The notes under the pieces are model-generated. The model was not told the DNA's origin. It searched no databases and saw nothing but the letters and a program-made list of their open reading frames with translations. A stretch of 35,650 bases of DNA from Dyella sp. ASV24 (lineage in GTDB: Bacteria > Pseudomonadota > Gammaproteobacteria > Xanthomonadales > Rhodanobacteraceae): NCBI RefSeq assembly GCF_016428905.1, contig NZ_JAELTQ010000040.1, positions 1-35,650 of the forward strand, given 5' to 3'. The number at the start of each line of letters is the position of its first letter. The first letter of the stretch is position 1. This document shows, one piece after another, positions 33,240 to 35,650 of the stretch. A program made the translations under genes and the position numbers.

Positions 33240-33863
33240 GGACTGCCTCCAGGATTGGGAAGGAACTGCGTTAGGAGAGCTGCATCGTCGGTTTCACGAA
33301 TGCGTCGGAACCGCCTGGAGAGAGCAGTCGCTATGCCCATCCCTATGCACCACTGCATGGTCTCAAGGTGCGCTGAGTATTCGGCCGTCATGACAACGTT
33401 GTCTATCGTGTCCACTTCATAACGTGAACCAGTTAGCGTTGACTCGTATCGCCCTGGCTGGCCGTAACGACAACGCAGCGCGAAACGGGTCTCCCGTTGC
33501 GGGGATTTAGGCCAAACCCTAGAATTTCAGGGCTTCAACGCCAGCCAGTCGCTGCCAGCGCCCCTTGAAGCTGCACAACGGCGAACGCTGCATGTGCGTG
33601 GCCATTTCCTAGTGCGCATTGTCTTGCAGGACATTTTTGTCCTGTTCGTGAAGATCGCGTGTGGACGCCATCCTTCGTAGCGAGCAAACCCGCTGACAGG
33701 CAGCGACCGGGCCAGAGCGCTGAGAGGTCAAGGACGCATACCGCGAGCCGGGTGCTTCCGAAGCGACCTGCTACATATCGAAGTCCAAGCACGGCAAGGT
33801 TGGGGGCAAGTTCACTCCCGGCATACCTGGAAGCGAACTCGCCCATCCCTGCTATTCTCGCGC
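33240..33863. other. 624-bp intergenic region without a supportable gene
   Basis: It lies upstream of the chitin-binding protein gene and downstream of the lipoprotein gene, both leftward. Open frames here have poor composition. A hairpin, AACGGG (33484-33489) with CCCGTT (33493-33498), with CG pairs beyond one mismatch, and a smaller CCCT/AGGG stem beside it at about 33520 may be regulatory or a terminator. No promoter is obvious. Confidence 0.5.
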
Positions 33864-34802
33864 TTACTGATGCGTATTCACCGTATGCGTGGGATGGCAT
33901 TTTCCGCCATCGCAATCGATCACCACTTCGTACGAACCACAGGACGCGGTAAAGGTGGTGTCACCGTTTGGACGAACCGCATTGCAGCCAATCTGGCTCG
34001 CCGCGCTCTGCGCCATCGGCAGCATGCCGGCATTGGGCGACGCGGACTGGGCATCGCTACCTGCCGGTGCCGCGGCCGCAACAAGTGTGGCTGACGTTGC
34101 AGCACTCACCGCGCTCGGCTGCGTCGCGCTGGCCACCACGGCACCGCTGGTGTCATAGCGCGCAAGGTGGTTTCTGATCGCCAGTTCCACGGCACCCGCC
34201 AACGGATTCTGATCGCTGTGCGGCTTCATGGATGCCACCGTGCGAGTGAAGATCTTCTTCCCGTCAATGTCGGTGTCGACGTAGATGATGTACACCGCAG
34301 CGTTATCCGGGTTCTCGCTGGCGTTGTACTGCCCCCGCAGATACTCCTCGGATATCGAGTTGAAGCTCATTTCATCAGTGAGATGGGTTTGCGACGCGGC
34401 ATCATGGGATGCGATGGCGTTACCCACCACTGAACCCAGTGCGCCACCCAGACCGGCACCGATGGCTCCCGCGCGTAGCTGCGTGCGCATGTTCTGGTAA
34501 ATCACGAAGTGATAGACCGTGACGGCGTGCGCACCACCATCCGCCGCAAATTTCTGATAGACCTCGTGCTGCAACAGGCGGACTGGCGGCGGTGACAAGT
34601 GAACGTCACCCGTGCGGATAACGCCATACTCCTTGCTGGTAATCAGCAAGCTGAAAATCTTGTTTTCTTTCTCTGTCGCCGGCCGCTTGTCAGTGACCTG
34701 TAATGCATCGGACTTCGAGATATCTGCCACATTGAGCTTCGTGACGGCCGGTGTGCAGCCCGCACACGCCAGCATAAGCAGTGCAAAGAAATGACGTTTC
34801 AT
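33864..34802 (-). CDS. Glycine-zipper lipoprotein of unknown function
   Basis: A 312-aa lipoprotein: signal MKRHFFALLMLACAG with lipid Cys16. Residues 111-129 (AGAIGAGLGGALGSVVGNA) form a glycine zipper typical of envelope proteins that insert into or span membranes. A beta-rich part precedes and follows it (HAVTVYHFVIYQ, AAVYIIYVDTDIDGKKIF). An Ala/Ser linker (about 215-270) leads to a small cysteine domain with four Cys (GCNAVRPNG, ASCGSYEVVIDCDGGKC). GGGGG lies four nucleotides before the start at 34802. The function is unknown. Confidence 0.82.
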   Translation of the reverse strand: MKRHFFALLMLACAGCTPAVTKLNVADISKSDALQVTDKRPATEKENKIFSLLITSKEYGVIRTGDVHLSPPPVRLLQHEVYQKFAADGGAHAVTVYHFVIYQNMRTQLRAGAIGAGLGGALGSVVGNAIASHDAASQTHLTDEMSFNSISEEYLRGQYNASENPDNAAVYIIYVDTDIDGKKIFTRTVASMKPHSDQNPLAGAVELAIRNHLARYDTSGAVVASATQPSAVSAATSATLVAAAAPAGSDAQSASPNAGMLPMAQSAASQIGCNAVRPNGDTTFTASCGSYEVVIDCDGGKCHPTHTVNTHQ

Positions 34803-35465
34803 GGTTCCCCCTGTGTGGTGCATCGACACGTCCCCTGACGACACCGCGTTGCGACGTCGCATCATCAAACAAAAGCCCCCAAGCTTCTTCCCCTCCGACA
34901 ACGCGTTCGGCCCACCCTATTCCATCGTTGTCGATATGGACCAGAGCGTGCTCCGGCCCTACCCGCACAGCACGGCGAATTCACCGATGCACCGTTACAC
35001 GTCGCGCTCAATGCTACGCAACGTCGCCCCATGATCCCGCCTTTCACCCAGCTGCGTCCCGAGGGCGCGTATGCGCAGGATCTTCGAGGCAGATGGATAG
35101 ATCTGCTGACGCCCCGTGCCGGCGCATGATATGACCATTGGAGAAGGTCGGGTAGCTGAAACCCGGACTGGCAGGCGAAGCCGGAGGCCGAAGTGGACCA
35201 GGCAGGTCGAGGCCTTACGCACTCGCAGATTCTTGCCTTTGATTTGCGTGTGATGCCGCTGTGGCGAGCACCATCGCGAGAGCACTTCCAGTTAAAAGTC
35301 GGCACGCGATACGAACCACAGACTCAGGTGCCGCCTTGTTGGCGTAGTACGCGTTACGGTCTGGCAGCGCTGCGGCCCTCGCGCGTGACGCGACGCCATG
35401 TGTGATCCACTCTGCTGGCCGATCGGTGCCACCCATGGCGTATCCCGATGCCAGGTACATCAGGA
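34803..35465. other. Intergenic end of contig, little coding evidence
   Basis: No gene can be called with confidence. The only frame with acceptable codon use is the one at 35215-35460 on the minus strand, listed separately. No terminator, tRNA or repeat is seen before the palindrome at 35466. Confidence 0.4.
35215..35460 (-). CDS. Doubtful small ORF, possible short exported protein
   Basis: An 81-codon frame whose middle contains a hydrophobic stretch (RLLTGSALAMVLATAASHA) resembling a signal peptide with cleavage after SHA, leaving only about ten residues. There is no SD before the first ATG. If real, the start could be an internal codon just before the hydrophobic part. The position near a damaged contig end lowers trust. 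Confidence 0.25.
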   Translation of the reverse strand: MYLASGYAMGGTDRPAEWITHGVASRARAAALPDRNAYYANKAAPESVVRIACRLLTGSALAMVLATAASHANQRQESASA

Positions 35466-35500
35466 CCGTCGAGGGCGGGGGATTCCCCCGCCCTCGACGG
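35466..35500. repeat. Perfect 16-bp palindrome near contig end
   Basis: CCGTCGAGGGCGGGGG (35466-35481) and its exact complement (35485-35500) are separated by ATT. No T tract follows. It ends 46 bp before the adapter, so it may be a real GC-rich terminator stem or a fold-back artefact of library preparation. Confidence 0.7.
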
Positions 35501-35546
35501 CGGCCAAGAAGACTTATTCTCTGGGGATGAAAGTAAAGTACAACGT

Positions 35547-35579
35547 CTGTCTCTTATACACATCTGACGCTGCCGACGA
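35547..35579 (+). other. Nextera transposase adapter (sequencing artefact)
   Basis: CTGTCTCTTATACACATCT (35547-35565) is the Nextera mosaic end, and GACGCTGCCGACGA (35566-35579) is the reverse complement of the read-1 adapter tail. The match is exact over 33 bases. Translated, it yields CLLYTSDAADE on the plus strand and MCIRDR on the minus strand, both known signatures of adapter contamination in protein databases. The genomic sequence stops at or before 35546. Confidence 0.97.
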
Positions 35580-35650
35580 AGCTGGAATGGTGGGGGTGTA
35601 GGGGGGGGGGGGGGGGTGGGAAGAGGGGGGGGGGGGGGGGGGGGGGGGGG
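35580..35650 (+). other. Index remnant and poly-G read-through artefact
   Basis: After the adapter come degraded bases in the index position, a GTGTAG (35596-35601) that matches the next part of the P5-side adapter, then almost pure G to the end. Long G runs are the no-signal call of two-colour Illumina instruments. No biological content. Confidence 0.95.

Noticed and set aside
33535-33915. 126-codon leftward frame in the 33.2-33.9 kb gap
   Set aside because: It overlaps the end of the glycine-zipper lipoprotein gene, lacks an SD, and its composition is random-like.
35398-35601. 67-codon frame at the right end
   Set aside because: Its C-terminus is translated adapter sequence (CLLYTSDAADE).
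35602-35650. Poly-G run as telomere-like repeat or G-quadruplex
   Set aside because: It directly follows an exact sequencing adapter and is the no-signal base call of two-colour instruments.

Overview
The window looks like a chromosomal contig of a high-GC gammaproteobacterium of the Xanthomonadales, most likely Rhodanobacteraceae (Dyella, Luteibacter, Frateuria or Rhodanobacter type). This is inferred from gene content, not from a marker gene: an effector with a C-terminal XVIPCD tag, a TonB-dependent receptor of xanthomonad type, a SorAB sulfite dehydrogenase, MipA beside a two-component system, and many small exported proteins. No rRNA, tRNA, CRISPR array or intact transposase was recognised. 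The right end is not biological: from 35547 the sequence is a Nextera transposase adapter followed by noisy bases and poly-G, so the window ends at a contig edge. The left edge cuts a gene.

Layout. 1-2.5 kb: 5'-truncated TonB-dependent receptor. 2.5-5 kb: a MerR regulator divergent from a SAM methyltransferase over a SoxR-box-like dyad, then a YciI-like and a DUF6630-like protein. 5.1-9.9 kb: small membrane, exported and lipoprotein genes of unknown role (DUF805, YcxB-like and others), two pairs coupled by ATGA overlaps. 10-11.2 kb: a tautomerase divergent from a TetR regulator, with three copies of one palindrome between them spaced 28-29 bp.

11.3-16.5 kb looks like an interbacterial-competition locus. 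It has a Tat-exported CHAP/NlpC-like hydrolase, a cysteine-bearing protein without signal peptide, a 392-aa lipoprotein, and a three-domain effector (muralytic-like domain, PG-binding domain, XVIPCD) followed after 18 bp by a DUF4303 protein. The XVIPCD is the tag of effectors of the X-type bacteria-killing T4SS, so the genome should encode that system elsewhere. The downstream partner has no signal peptide, which fits poorly with immunity to a periplasmic muralytic toxin.

16.5-26.5 kb is metabolic and envelope-related: sorA-sorB, a PL7 alginate lyase, a lipoprotein alpha/beta hydrolase, a GDSL-type protein, an RstAB-like two-component system divergent from mipA and a DUF3011 lipoprotein, and an acyltransferase-3 protein. 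26.5-29.3 kb is accessory: a HigA antitoxin gene killed by a nonsense codon and a +1 shift in a G run, a small gene between two strongly structured DNA segments, and two membrane-anchored unknowns, the second partly AT-rich. 29.3-34.8 kb holds a dual-CDGSH protein, a DUF2092 protein with an exported partner, a secreted CBM5/12 protein with an unassigned large domain, and a glycine-zipper lipoprotein. The last 0.7 kb before the adapter holds no gene that can be supported well.
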